Part shown: positions 6,637 to 14,514 of the stretch, one piece after another
Layout: the number at the start of each line of letters is the position of its first letter
Numbering within the stretch: position 1 is the first letter of the stretch
Assembly (NCBI GenBank): GCA_049613665.1
Contig: JBMZCV010000107.1
Span: 1 to 18,159, forward strand
Direction of reading: 5' to 3'
Source of the DNA: JBMZCV01 sp049613665
GTDB lineage: Bacteria > Bacteroidota > Bacteroidia > Chitinophagales > UBA2359
DNA length: 18,159 bases
Made by a program: the position numbers and the translations under genes
Notes under the pieces: generated by a model
The model's database searches: none
Told to the model about the DNA's origin: nothing
Seen by the model: the letters and a program-made list of their open reading frames with translations, nothing else

Positions 6637-6668
6637 AACTAAAAACTAAGAATTAAAAACTAAAAACT
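6637..6668 (+). repeat. Imperfect AAAAACT heptad repeat before sdhA
   Basis: About four and a half 7-nt units (AACT, AAAAACT, AAGAATT, AAAAACT, AAAAACT) lie 35 nt upstream of the sdhA start. They make the leader A-rich and unstructured, which may help initiation in an organism without Shine-Dalgarno sites, or may simply be low-complexity sequence. Confidence 0.5.
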
Positions 6669-6702
6669 ATAAAAAAAGGCATATCAAAATATATAAAATC
6701 GT

Positions 6703-8622
6703 ATGAAACTCGATTCTAAAATACCAGAAGGCAAACTCGCTGACAAATGGACAGATTATAGCTCCAAAGTAAAGTTAGTATCGCCAGCCAACAAAAGACG
6801 TATTGATATTATTGTGATTGGCACAGGACTTGCAGGAGGTTCGGCAGCCGCTACACTTGGCGAATTGGGCTACAATGTCAAATGTTTTTGCTTTCAAGAC
6901 TCACCACGACGAGCCCACAGTATTGCGGCACAAGGTGGCATCAATGCAGCCAAAAATTATCAAAATGATGGCGATAGCGTTTACCGATTATTTTACGATA
7001 CCGTAAAAGGCGGCGATTATCGTTCAAGAGAAGCCAACGTTCATCGTTTGGCAGAAGTAAGCACCGAAATCATTGACCAATGCGTAGCACAAGGTGTGCC
7101 TTTCGCTCGTGAATATGGTGGACTTTTGACCAATCGTTCTTTTGGTGGTGTGCAAGTCTCTCGTACTTTTTACGCTCGTGGCCAAACGGGACAACAATTA
7201 TTGTTAGGTGCTTATGGTGCATTGAGTCGCCAAATAGCAAAAGGTTCGGTAACGATGTATAACCGACACGAAATGCTCGAAATTGTAAAAATTGACGGCA
7301 AAGCGAGAGGTATTATCGCAAGAAACCTAATTACAGGCGAATTAGAAAGACATTTCGGCCATGCTGTTGTGATGGCTTCTGGTGGCTACGGAAACGTATT
7401 TTACCTTTCTACCAACGCTATGGGTTCAAACGTAACGGCTGCTATAAAAGCCTACAAACAAGGTGCTTGCTTTGCCAATCCTTGTTTTACACAAATTCAC
7501 CCAACTTGCATTCCTGTTTCTGGACACTACCAAAGCAAATTGACTTTGATGAGTGAAAGTTTGCGAAATGACGGCCGTGTTTGGGTGCCAAAACGCAAAG
7601 AAGACCGTTTGAAAAATCCTTTGGATATTGCCGAAAAAGATAGAGATTACTACTTAGAACGCATTTATCCATCTTTCGGAAACCTTGTACCTCGTGATGT
7701 AGCTTCTCGTGCCGCAAAATATGTTTGTGACGATGGAAGAAGTGTTATCAAAAAAGGAAATGCTGTTTATCTCGATTTTTCATCAGCTATCGAGCGTTTG
7801 GGCGAAGACGTAATTCGTGCTAGATATGGCAACTTGTTTGATATGTACCAACGTATCACAGACGAAAACCCTTACAAAGTGCCAATGCGAATTTTCCCTG
7901 CCGTACATTATACTATGGGCGGTCTTTGGGTAGATTACGAATTGAGTACCAATGTTCCAGGCCTTTACGCTATCGGAGAAGCCAACTTCTCTGACCACGG
8001 AGCAAACCGTTTGGGAGCTTCTGCCTTGATGCAAGGTTTGGCAGATGGTTATTTCGTATTGCCAACAACGATAGGGCAGTATTTGTCGAATGAAATCAGA
8101 ACCGACAGAATTTCTACTGAGCATCCTGCTTTTGCGAAAGCCGAAAAGAAAGTGAAAGCTAATATCGACAAATTATTGAGCATAAAAGGCGAAAAATCGG
8201 TAGATGATATTCACATGGCTTTGGGTAAAATTATGTGGGAAAAATGCGGAATGTCGAGAAATGCAAAAGGTTTGCGACGAGCTATTTCAGATATTCGTGC
8301 TTTGAAAAAAGAATTTTGGAGCAATGTATATGTTCCAGGTACTGCCGACGAATTTAATTTGGAATTGGAAAAAGCAGGCCGTGTAGCCGACTTCTTAGAT
8401 TTGGGCGAGCTTATGGTTATTGATGCCTTGAATAGAAGCGAATCTTGTGGAGGACACTTCCGAGAAGAATCACGCACGCCAGAAGGCGAAGCTGCTCGAA
8501 ATGACAAAGACTTTATGTATGTAGCCGCTTGGGAATATGCAGGCGAAAAAAGCGACCCAATTTTGAATAAAGAAGACCTTGCTTTCAACGATATTGAATT
8601 GAAAACAAGAAGCTATAAATAA
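6703..8622 (+). CDS. sdhA: Succinate dehydrogenase flavoprotein subunit
   Basis: The 639-residue catalytic subunit of complex II. It oxidises succinate to fumarate and carries covalently bound FAD on the cytoplasmic side of the membrane. The dinucleotide-binding motif I-V-I-G-T-G-L-A-G-G is at 37-46. The flavinylation site is His72 in R-R-A-H-S-I-A-A-Q-G-G-I-N. Active-site elements include His266 (Q-I-H-P-T), the catalytic arginine Arg331 in V-P-R-D-V-A-S-R, His402 in V-H-Y-T-M-G-G, and Arg436 in N-R-L-G-A-S. The length fits the Bacteroidota/epsilonproteobacterial branch, which is longer than the E. coli protein. It is followed after 90 nt by sdhB and transcribed in the same direction as sdhC. 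No defect is seen. Confidence 0.97.
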   Translation: MKLDSKIPEGKLADKWTDYSSKVKLVSPANKRRIDIIVIGTGLAGGSAAATLGELGYNVKCFCFQDSPRRAHSIAAQGGINAAKNYQNDGDSVYRLFYDTVKGGDYRSREANVHRLAEVSTEIIDQCVAQGVPFAREYGGLLTNRSFGGVQVSRTFYARGQTGQQLLLGAYGALSRQIAKGSVTMYNRHEMLEIVKIDGKARGIIARNLITGELERHFGHAVVMASGGYGNVFYLSTNAMGSNVTAAIKAYKQGACFANPCFTQIHPTCIPVSGHYQSKLTLMSESLRNDGRVWVPKRKEDRLKNPLDIAEKDRDYYLERIYPSFGNLVPRDVASRAAKYVCDDGRSVIKKGNAVYLDFSSAIERLGEDVIRARYGNLFDMYQRITDENPYKVPMRIFPAVHYTMGGLWVDYELSTNVPGLYAIGEANFSDHGANRLGASALMQGLADGYFVLPTTIGQYLSNEIRTDRISTEHPAFAKAEKKVKANIDKLLSIKGEKSVDDIHMALGKIMWEKCGMSRNAKGLRRAISDIRALKKEFWSNVYVPGTADEFNLELEKAGRVADFLDLGELMVIDALNRSESCGGHFREESRTPEGEAARNDKDFMYVAAWEYAGEKSDPILNKEDLAFNDIELKTRSYK

Positions 8623-8712
8623 ATTCTAAGAAAGACAAGTCATTTGAATAAAATAAAAAATATTTAAATGATTTGTTTTTCATTTCTTAAAACATCAAAA
8701 ACTTGCTTATCC

Positions 8713-9468
8713 ATGAAGATAACACTTAAAGTTTGGCGACAAAAAAACGCAAAAGATAAAGGTAGATTTGAAATCTACAAGCTTGATAATATAGGTGAAG
8801 AAATGTCTTTCTTAGAAATGATTGACGTTTTGAACCAAAAACTAATTAAAGGAAAACAAGACCCTGTTGCTTTTGACCACGACTGCCGAGAAGGTATTTG
8901 CGGTATGTGCAGTATGGTTATCAATGGAAATCCTCACGGCCCAGAAAATGCGACAACAACTTGTCAGCTACACATGAGGTCTTTCAAAAACAATGCGAAA
9001 ATCACGATTGAGCCGTGGAGAGCCAAAGCGTTCCCTGTCATTCGAGATTTGGTAGTCGATAGAACTGCTTTTGATGCCATCATTCAGGCTGGCGGCTATG
9101 TGTCTATCAATACAGGAAATGCACCAGATGCTCATGCTGTTTTGGTAGAAAAAGAGCTATCTGATGAGGCTTTCGATGCAGCAGCTTGCATTGGTTGCGG
9201 AGCGTGTGTAGCGGCTTGCAAAAACTCTTCTGCTATGTTGTTTTTGAGTGCGAAAGTATCTCATCTTGCCAAGTTGCCGCAAGGACAGCCAGAGCATACA
9301 GGCCGTGTTTTGAATATGATGGACGCACACGATGAGGCTGGTTTCGGTAGCTGTACCAATACAGAAGCTTGCGAAGCCTATTGTCCGAAAGGGATTTCTG
9401 TTAAAAATATCGCTCTTATGAATAGAGAATATTTGACGGCAGCTTTGGTTTCGGAGAAGAAAAAGTAG
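8713..9468 (+). CDS. sdhB: Succinate dehydrogenase/fumarate reductase iron-sulfur subunit
   Basis: The 251-residue electron-transfer subunit of complex II. Residue numbers start at the ATG at 8713, which gives M-K-I-T-L-K-V-W-R-Q, the usual family N-terminus. An in-frame ATG at 8668 would add 15 residues of uncharacteristic sequence. [2Fe-2S] ligands: Cys58, Cys63, Cys66 and Cys84. The second domain has C-I-G-C-G-A-C-V-A-A-C (Cys159, 162, 165, 169), then Cys214, Cys220 and Cys224. By family rule Cys159/162/165/224 hold [4Fe-4S] and Cys169/214/220 hold [3Fe-4S]. All ligands are present. It is the last gene of the sdh operon and is followed by a long hairpin at 9512-9564. Confidence 0.95.
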   Translation: MKITLKVWRQKNAKDKGRFEIYKLDNIGEEMSFLEMIDVLNQKLIKGKQDPVAFDHDCREGICGMCSMVINGNPHGPENATTTCQLHMRSFKNNAKITIEPWRAKAFPVIRDLVVDRTAFDAIIQAGGYVSINTGNAPDAHAVLVEKELSDEAFDAAACIGCGACVAACKNSSAMLFLSAKVSHLAKLPQGQPEHTGRVLNMMDAHDEAGFGSCTNTEACEAYCPKGISVKNIALMNREYLTAALVSEKKK

Positions 9469-9848
9469 AACAGGTTTTTGCTCTCGTAAAAATATAAAAA
9501 TACCAAATGTAAAATTGCCTATTTGGGTTGCTTTCAATATATTAGCAGCTCAAATAGGCAATTTGTTTCTATATTATATTCCATTAAACATTTGTTCAAT
9601 TTGGCATAACAAAAATGCACATCTAAGCTAATTTAAAGTACCTATTCTTGGTATAACAAAAGAAACATTTTTTGATAAAAAAAAGTCTTAAAAACTAATT
9701 ACTGACACAGAAAAAAGTAGATGTTTTTTTATAATATTTATTTTATTTCAAAGCGAAAATAGCTGAATTTAAAGCTCTTTTCTATACGAAATAATATTTT
9801 TTATAACAATATACCAAACTTGCTTACAAAATCTTAACTAAACAAAAT
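9469..9848. other. Intergenic region between sdhB and pgi
   Basis: The sdh terminator lies at 9512-9564. Downstream there is a short direct repeat TTGG(C/T)ATAACAAAA (9601-9614 and 9649-9662) and a near-match to the -7 motif, TATTCTTG, at 9643-9650, about 200 nt before pgi. No exact TAnnTTTG was found close to pgi. I see no gene. Confidence 0.55.
9512..9564 (+). terminator. Terminator-like hairpin after sdhB
   Basis: A 14-bp perfect outer stem, AAATTGCCTATTTG (9512-9525) with CAAATAGGCAATTT (9551-9564), extends inward to about 21 bp if two G-U pairs are allowed, around a loop of about 11 nt. The sequence after it (GTTTCTATATT) is T-rich but not a clean T run. It most likely ends the sdhCAB transcript. 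Confidence 0.65.
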
Positions 9849-11507
9849 ATGAAATTAAATCGCCAAAATCCAACCAAAACAGCCGCTTGGCAAGCTTTGA
9901 AAAAACACTATGCAACAGAAATGAGCAATCAACATCTCAAAAAATTATTTGCAAATGATGCACAACGTTTCAACAAATTTTCGTTGCGTTTTAATGATAT
10001 ATTGGTAGATTTTTCTAAAAATATCATTACTGAAAAAACCTTGCAGCTTTTATTGCAACTTGCTGAAGAAACAAAAGTAGGAGATGGCATCGAAAAAATG
10101 TTTAGTGGTCATCGCATCAACGAAACCGAAGAAAGAGGCGTTTTGCATACGGCTTTGCGTAATCGTTCTGCTGAAAAAGTGTTTTTTGACGGAAAAAACG
10201 TTATGCCAGATGTGAATGCTGTTTTAACACAAATGAAAACATTTTCAGAAAAAATCATTGCTCAAAAATATTTTGGATACACAGGCAAACCAATTACAGA
10301 TATTGTTAATATTGGCATTGGTGGTTCTGATTTGGGCGGTGTAATGGTGACAGAAGCTTTGAAACCTTATGCAAAACAAGACCTTAAAACGCATTTTGTG
10401 TCAAATGTCGATGGCTCGCATATTGCTGAAACGCTCAAAAAATGTTCGCCTGAAACGACTTTATTTATGATTGCTTCTAAGTCATTCACAACGCAAGAAA
10501 CGATGACAAATGCACATACGGCACGAAAATGGTTTTTGCAAACGGCTGAAAATGAGGAGTTTATAAAACAACATTTTATAGCTATTTCTACTAACAAAGC
10601 GAAAGTAGCGGCATTTGGCATTGACACCAACAATATGTTCACCTTTTGGGATTGGGTAGGCGGCCGTTATTCTTTGTCATCTGCTATTGGTTTATCTATT
10701 TGTTGTACGATAGGATTTGAGCGTTTTGAAGAATTGCTGCAAGGCTTACACGATATGGATATGCACTTTCGCAAAACGCCATTTTCGCAAAATATTCCTG
10801 TTATTTTAGCCTTAATAGGTATTTGGTACAATAATTTTTGCGGAGCAGAATCAGAAGCTATTTTGCCTTATGACCAATATTTGCATCGGTTTGCGGCCTA
10901 TTTTCAGCAGGCAAATATGGAAAGCAATGGAAAATATGTGGATAGAAATGGCGAAAAAATTACTTATCAAACAGGGCCTATTATTTGGGGAGAAGCTGGC
11001 ACAAATGGCCAACATGCTTTTTACCAACTCATTCATCAAGGCACAAAGCTGATTCCTTGCGATTTTATCGCTCCTGCTATCAGTCACAATGCAATTGGCG
11101 AACATCACAATATCTTGTTATCTAACTTTTTTGCTCAAACAGAAGCCTTAATGCAAGGAAAAACAGTGGAGGAAGTGGAAAAAGAATTGCGAGAAAGTGG
11201 TAAAACGGCCGAAGAAATAGCATTCTTGTTGCCGTTTAAGGTTTTTGAAGGCAATAAACCAACTAATTCTATTTTGCTAAAACAAATTACACCTTACACT
11301 TTGGGCAATTTGATAGCAATGTACGAGCATAAAATATTTGTGCAAGGTTTGGTGTGGAATATTTTTAGCTTCGACCAATGGGGCGTAGAATTAGGCAAAC
11401 AGTTGGCGAAGAAAATTTTGCCAGAATTGTCAGATGATAAGCTTGTTGCTACACATGATAGCTCGACGAATGCTTTGATAAATGCTTTTAAAGAAATGCG
11501 AAAATAA
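9849..11507 (+). CDS. pgi: Glucose-6-phosphate isomerase
   Basis: The 552-residue cytoplasmic enzyme that interconverts glucose 6-phosphate and fructose 6-phosphate in glycolysis and gluconeogenesis. Length and motifs match the standard PGI family of about 550 residues. Phosphate-binding segment: N-I-G-I-G-G-S-D-L-G-G (154-164). PGI signature 1: D-W-V-G-G-R-Y-S-L-S-S-A-I-G (268-281). Catalytic Glu358 is in M-E-S-N-G-K, His389 in G-T-N-G-Q-H, and Lys517 in signature 2 (F-S-F-D-Q-W-G-V-E-L-G-K, 506-517). All are present. The gene stands alone with a strong terminator immediately behind it. The start follows an A-rich stretch, as is usual in this phylum. Confidence 0.97.
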   Translation: MKLNRQNPTKTAAWQALKKHYATEMSNQHLKKLFANDAQRFNKFSLRFNDILVDFSKNIITEKTLQLLLQLAEETKVGDGIEKMFSGHRINETEERGVLHTALRNRSAEKVFFDGKNVMPDVNAVLTQMKTFSEKIIAQKYFGYTGKPITDIVNIGIGGSDLGGVMVTEALKPYAKQDLKTHFVSNVDGSHIAETLKKCSPETTLFMIASKSFTTQETMTNAHTARKWFLQTAENEEFIKQHFIAISTNKAKVAAFGIDTNNMFTFWDWVGGRYSLSSAIGLSICCTIGFERFEELLQGLHDMDMHFRKTPFSQNIPVILALIGIWYNNFCGAESEAILPYDQYLHRFAAYFQQANMESNGKYVDRNGEKITYQTGPIIWGEAGTNGQHAFYQLIHQGTKLIPCDFIAPAISHNAIGEHHNILLSNFFAQTEALMQGKTVEEVEKELRESGKTAEEIAFLLPFKVFEGNKPTNSILLKQITPYTLGNLIAMYEHKIFVQGLVWNIFSFDQWGVELGKQLAKKILPELSDDKLVATHDSSTNALINAFKEMRK

Positions 11508-11530
11508 TTATTTTTTTGATTTATTTAGCG

Positions 11531-11580
11531 AAAAAGAAGGCTCAAAATGTTTACAAACAAACATTTTGAGCCTTCTTTTT
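11531..11580. terminator. Bidirectional terminator after pgi
   Basis: A 22-bp perfect inverted repeat (11531-11552 with 11559-11580; core GAAGGCTCAAAATG) has a 6-nt loop ACAAAC and A/T tracts on either side. It lies between pgi and the convergent T9SS cargo gene and can serve both. Confidence 0.92.
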
Positions 11581-11597
11581 AGATGAATTTGCTATAC

Positions 11598-11816
11598 TTA
11601 ATTTTTATAAAACGGCATAACTTTCTCGTTGCATTGCAAAAAATACATACCATTTTCTAAATGATTGATTGAAATTTTAGGCTTTGATACATCATTAATT
11701 GTTCCTTTCAAAACGATTTTTCCAGTCATGTCCATCAACATATAGCTGCTTTTTTCTGTAAGATTAGAAAGATAAATATAGTCAGCAGCAGGATTTGGGT
11801 AAGCTACAATTGTATT
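11598..11816 (-). pseudogene. Out-of-frame T9SS C-terminal sorting domain of the beta-propeller gene
   Basis: Read on the minus strand one frame away from the upstream ORF, this stretch encodes 72 residues ending in TAA at 11598-11600. They form a typical type A T9SS sorting domain: Y-P-N-P-A-A-D near the start, Y-M-L-M-D-M-T-G-K-I-V-L in the middle, then L-E-N-G-M-Y-F-L and a basic end F-Y-K-N. It joins the beta-propeller ORF if one A is added to the run of seven A (T run at 11815-11821 on the plus strand). It has no start codon of its own and is the missing tail of that gene. Confidence 0.85.
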
Positions 11817-12733
11817 TTTTTATCTATTTCGCCTATGCCAACTGCTGGTTCGAGTGTATATTTCAAAATTTTGCCTTCGCCTTCTATCATTCCCTGTCCC
11901 ATTTCTGCAACATACAAATCGTTTTCGTTAAAAAGCAAGCTAATAGGATTGAGTAATTCTATTATAAAATCGCTTGGCGTAGCAGGCAAATCGCCAGAAA
12001 TATCGGCTTTGATAATTTTGCTATTATCTACTTCTCTATCTATCACATATATTTCGTTGCCTCGTATATCAAAGTCATTCACGAAATTATCAAAATCTGT
12101 GACTAACTCGGTTGGTGTAGCAGGAAAATCGCCCAATAAATCAATTTTAAGAACTTTTCTAGTACTGAGATATGGGCCATTTTGAACAAAATATAAAACC
12201 GTACCATCTGGTTTTAAGTTTGCAGGAGCATTAAAATTTTCTACTAAAACAACAGGTTCAGCATTTGGTATATTTAAATCTAGTTTATAAACTTTTCCTA
12301 TATCACCGCCAAATTGACTGCCCATATCTGAATAATATAGCGTATTATCATCAACCGCCAAACCTGTCAAGAAAATGCCTGTAACAATATCTGTTTTTAT
12401 TGGCGGATTTACTGTTAGGTCAATTTTAGCAATTTTGTTATCTGAATATAATACATACAAATTTTCGCCAGACATTGCAATTCCTCTAGAATCAGGCACA
12501 TTACTAGCAACAATGGTAGGTATGACAGGCAAATTAGTATCCGTCATATCTATTTTTAAGATATTGCCATCAGCAATACTAGCAAAATACAAATCGGTGC
12601 CAGAAATTGTTAAACCAGTTGGTAAATTTAAATTTTCAGCAACTTCAAATACTTGAGCTTTGGTTTCAAAGATGTTTAAGCTCATAAACATGATTAAAAA
12701 ACATAGGGCTTTAAGAATAAATCGTGTTCTCAT
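11804..12733 (-). CDS. Secreted beta-propeller protein, sorting domain lost by frameshift
   Basis: A 309-residue ORF. Residues 1-27 form a Sec signal peptide ending K-A-Q. Residues about 31-300 contain six similar units built around L-Y-[FVY]...I-x-K-I-D-[LM], for example G-T-D-L-Y-F-A-S and G-E-N-L-Y-V-L, which suggests a six-bladed propeller of the NHL/YVTN/SMP-30 type. I do not know the ligand. The ORF ends in I-Q-L eleven nucleotides after a run of seven A. Restoring one A would extend it to 378 residues with a complete T9SS sorting domain (11598-11816). As written, the product would be exported to the periplasm but could not be sorted by T9SS. Causes could be a sequencing error, a real mutation, or slippage on the A run. 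No TAnnTTTG motif was found upstream. Its neighbour at 12917 is another T9SS cargo gene. Confidence 0.85.
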   Translation of the reverse strand: MRTRFILKALCFLIMFMSLNIFETKAQVFEVAENLNLPTGLTISGTDLYFASIADGNILKIDMTDTNLPVIPTIVASNVPDSRGIAMSGENLYVLYSDNKIAKIDLTVNPPIKTDIVTGIFLTGLAVDDNTLYYSDMGSQFGGDIGKVYKLDLNIPNAEPVVLVENFNAPANLKPDGTVLYFVQNGPYLSTRKVLKIDLLGDFPATPTELVTDFDNFVNDFDIRGNEIYVIDREVDNSKIIKADISGDLPATPSDFIIELLNPISLLFNENDLYVAEMGQGMIEGEGKILKYTLEPAVGIGEIDKKIQL

Positions 12734-12852
12734 GATTCTTAATTAAAATTATTAAAAAATAAAAAATGCTGTAAATAATGATTTATTATATAGTTAGTAT
12801 CGGAGAGGCAGTGAGAAAGGTTGTCTGTGAAATTATTTTTTTTAGAAAAAAA

Positions 12853-12890
12853 GAAAAGCAGCTTTATTTCTAAGAATAAAGCTGCTTTTC
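12853..12890 (-). terminator. Terminator of the 291-residue T9SS cargo gene
   Basis: A 16-bp perfect stem (12853-12868 with 12875-12890; core AAAAGCAGCTTTATT) has a 6-nt loop. On the minus strand it is followed by a run of seven T. It lies 27 nt after the stop codon at 12917 and separates the two T9SS cargo genes, so they are probably separate transcripts. Confidence 0.88.
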
Positions 12891-12916
12891 AAATAAGATT
12901 TTTTTACAAAAAAAGT

Positions 12917-13792
12917 TTATCTTTTGTAAAATTTGCTATTTACTGTTTCTGTACCATTGCTAACGCTAATGAAATACATGCCAACATTGTAAGAACTAAT
13001 GTCTAAACGCAAGTCATTTTTGTTTGTTTCGATAGCATCAACTAATTTTCCTGTTAAGTCATAAATGTTAATGATATTGTTTGCAAAAGCATTGCTTGTC
13101 AAGCTAATATCAATATGGTTTACGGCTGGAATAGGAGAAATATTATTGATAGCCAAAGCAGGAGTTTCTGTATATACGCCATCAATACCAACACCATATC
13201 TATCAATTGCATACATTGCACTATAAGCTACATCATATTGCAATGCAACAGGAGTAATCAATGGAGTCAATAGGTTGCAAATAGCGTCTTCTACATCTAC
13301 AATCGTTACAGGGCCGCTAATCTCTGCAATAACATCGAATATTTCTGATAATACGGCTGGAGAACTTAATGTTACACCAAAAAATTGCTCTACTAAAGCA
13401 CCATTATTTATAACAAAGTCATCTAATTCTGCTTGGTCATAAGCAAAAGCAGTAAATTTGTATTGACCAAGTTCAAAAGCAGCACCTGTAACATCATTTG
13501 TACCGCTAAAGTCAAATACGCCATCGTGTGTTACGCCTACAATAAACTCACCTGTTAGTTGTTCGCCATCAAACTCAACGGTTGCTTCTGGCATTGTTAC
13601 AACAAGGTCATAGTCAGGAAGACTACCTGCTGTAACTCCTAAGATTGGAGGAGACATATTATCATTTGTCCATGATACGGCAGGAGCATCAGGAACAGTA
13701 GCACCACCATCAATACCACAAGTAGTTTGAGCAGAAAGAGTGCCAACACTCATTAATGTGGCTAAAGCCAATGAAAGTAATTGTTTTTTCAT
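12917..13792 (-). CDS. Exported protein with T9SS type A sorting domain, unknown function
   Basis: A 291-residue secreted protein. Residues 1-22 are a Sec signal peptide (M-K-K, hydrophobic core, cleavage near L-S-A-Q). The body (about 23-210) is acidic and rich in Val, Asp and Thr, probably beta-structured, with three cysteines (25, 172 and one in the signal-proximal part of that range); I recognise no domain. Residues 215-291 are a complete type A T9SS sorting domain: I-S-P-I-P-A-V-N-H, then I-N-I-Y-D-L-T-G-K-L-V, then Y-N-V-G-M-Y-F-I-S-V and the basic end K-F-Y-K-R. The product should cross the inner membrane by Sec and the outer membrane by T9SS, then be released or anchored at the surface. 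It has its own promoter motif and terminator. The function of the mature part is unknown. Confidence 0.88.
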   Translation of the reverse strand: MKKQLLSLALATLMSVGTLSAQTTCGIDGGATVPDAPAVSWTNDNMSPPILGVTAGSLPDYDLVVTMPEATVEFDGEQLTGEFIVGVTHDGVFDFSGTNDVTGAAFELGQYKFTAFAYDQAELDDFVINNGALVEQFFGVTLSSPAVLSEIFDVIAEISGPVTIVDVEDAICNLLTPLITPVALQYDVAYSAMYAIDRYGVGIDGVYTETPALAINNISPIPAVNHIDISLTSNAFANNIINIYDLTGKLVDAIETNKNDLRLDISSYNVGMYFISVSNGTETVNSKFYKR

Positions 13793-13833
13793 GAAATTTT
13801 GTTTTTGAAATTATTAAAATAAATTTTGAGTCA

Positions 13834-13841
13834 CAAATTTA
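13834..13841 (-). promoter_or_regulatory. -7 promoter motif (TAAATTTG) of the 291-residue gene
   Basis: On the minus strand TAAATTTG matches TAnnTTTG exactly, about 40 nt upstream of the ATG. A convincing -33 element is not visible. Confidence 0.5.
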
Positions 13842-13980
13842 AGCAAATAAAGCTAAAATTTTGTATTATTTATGTTAAAAAACGTCAATAAAAAGGTAGT
13901 TTTGCAAATAATTTAGAACAAAAACTACATAATAAAATAATAACAAGAAGTTTTTCTTTTTAAATTAGCCAAAAGGCTTT

Positions 13981-14008
13981 TTGTTATAAAATTGAACGCC
14001 CAAATTGA
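13981..14008 (+). repeat. Dispersed repeat, copy 3
   Basis: 25 of 27 nt match copy 1 at 21-47. Here CAAATT (14001-14006) can pair with AATTTG 11 nt later, so a short hairpin follows the repeat as in the other copies. It lies just upstream of the VF530-family gene. Confidence 0.55.
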
Positions 14009-14055
14009 ACAGCCTATAATTTGTGAAACACTTTATAAAACAAATGATAAAAAAT

Positions 14056-14292
14056 ATGAAAAAAGAACCGAATCTTCAACCCAATAATCCACTTCATGGT
14101 GTACGATTGATTGATATGTTGGAAACTTTGAAAGCGGAATATGGCTGGAAAGGTCTTGCTCAAAACATCAATATTCGTTGCTTTATGTTTGACCCTTCTA
14201 TCAAATCGAGTCTAAAGTTTTTGAGAAAAACGCCTTGGGCTAGGCAAAAAGTAGAGCGTTTGTATATTTATACTATTTCGAGAAGAAAATAA
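14056..14292 (+). CDS. VF530 family (DUF2132) small protein
   Basis: A small protein of the VF530/DUF2132 family, for which DNA binding has been proposed from structural work. The conserved core is complete: N-P-L-H-G-V near the N-terminus, Y-G-W-K-G-L, I-N-I-R-C-F, then P-S-I-K-S-S-L-K-F-L-R-K-T-P-W-A-R. The frame is open from a GTG at 14023 and has ATGs at 14044 and 14056. I chose 14056 (78 residues) because it gives the normal family length and because TATAATTTG at 14015-14023, a loose promoter match, would put the transcript start after the GTG; 14044 is also possible. It ends 50 nt before a strong terminator that it shares with the tRNA gene on the other strand. It stands alone. Confidence 0.88.
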   Translation: MKKEPNLQPNNPLHGVRLIDMLETLKAEYGWKGLAQNINIRCFMFDPSIKSSLKFLRKTPWARQKVERLYIYTISRRK

Positions 14293-14343
14293 TAATCATG
14301 CACTCATCTGAAATATCCACCATTAAAAGACTTATAAAAACAG

Positions 14344-14378
14344 AAAAGTCGTGAATAATCAAATTATTCACGACTTTT
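14344..14378. terminator. Terminator between the VF530 gene and tRNA-Leu
   Basis: A 16-bp perfect stem (AAAAGTCGTGAATAAT at 14344-14359 with its complement at 14363-14378) has a 3-nt loop and is followed by T residues on the plus strand. The opposite strand also ends in a T stretch, so it can serve the VF530 gene and the tRNA. Confidence 0.88.
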
Positions 14379-14385
14379 TTGTAAG

Positions 14386-14469
14386 TGCCCAGAGCGGGAG
14401 TCGAACCCGCACAAGTTTAACCTTACTGGTGTTTGAGACCAGCGCGTCTACCAATTCCGCCATCTGGGC
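14386..14469 (-). tRNA. tRNA-Leu (anticodon CAA)
   Basis: On the minus strand this is an 84-nt class II tRNA. The acceptor stem is GCCCAGA/TCTGGGC with discriminator A. The anticodon arm is CTGGT-CTCAAAC-ACCAG, giving anticodon CAA, which reads UUG. A long variable arm follows, then the T arm GCGGG-TTCGACT-CCCGC. The bases after the discriminator are CTT, so CCA is not encoded and must be added enzymatically. It lies downstream of hscB on the same strand, 73 nt away, with its own promoter-like motif. Confidence 0.96.
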
Positions 14470-14514
14470 TTTTTTGATGAACTTATTTTATAAAATTGTT
14501 TTTTCATTGTTTTA

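Noticed and set aside
8668..8712. Upstream in-frame start for sdhB
   Set aside because: It would add 15 residues not typical of SdhB; the ATG at 8713 gives the normal family N-terminus and length.
14023..14055. GTG at 14023 as the start of the VF530-family gene
   Set aside because: It lies within a promoter-like TATAATTTG and gives a longer N-terminus than the family needs; the ATGs at 14044 and 14056 fit better.
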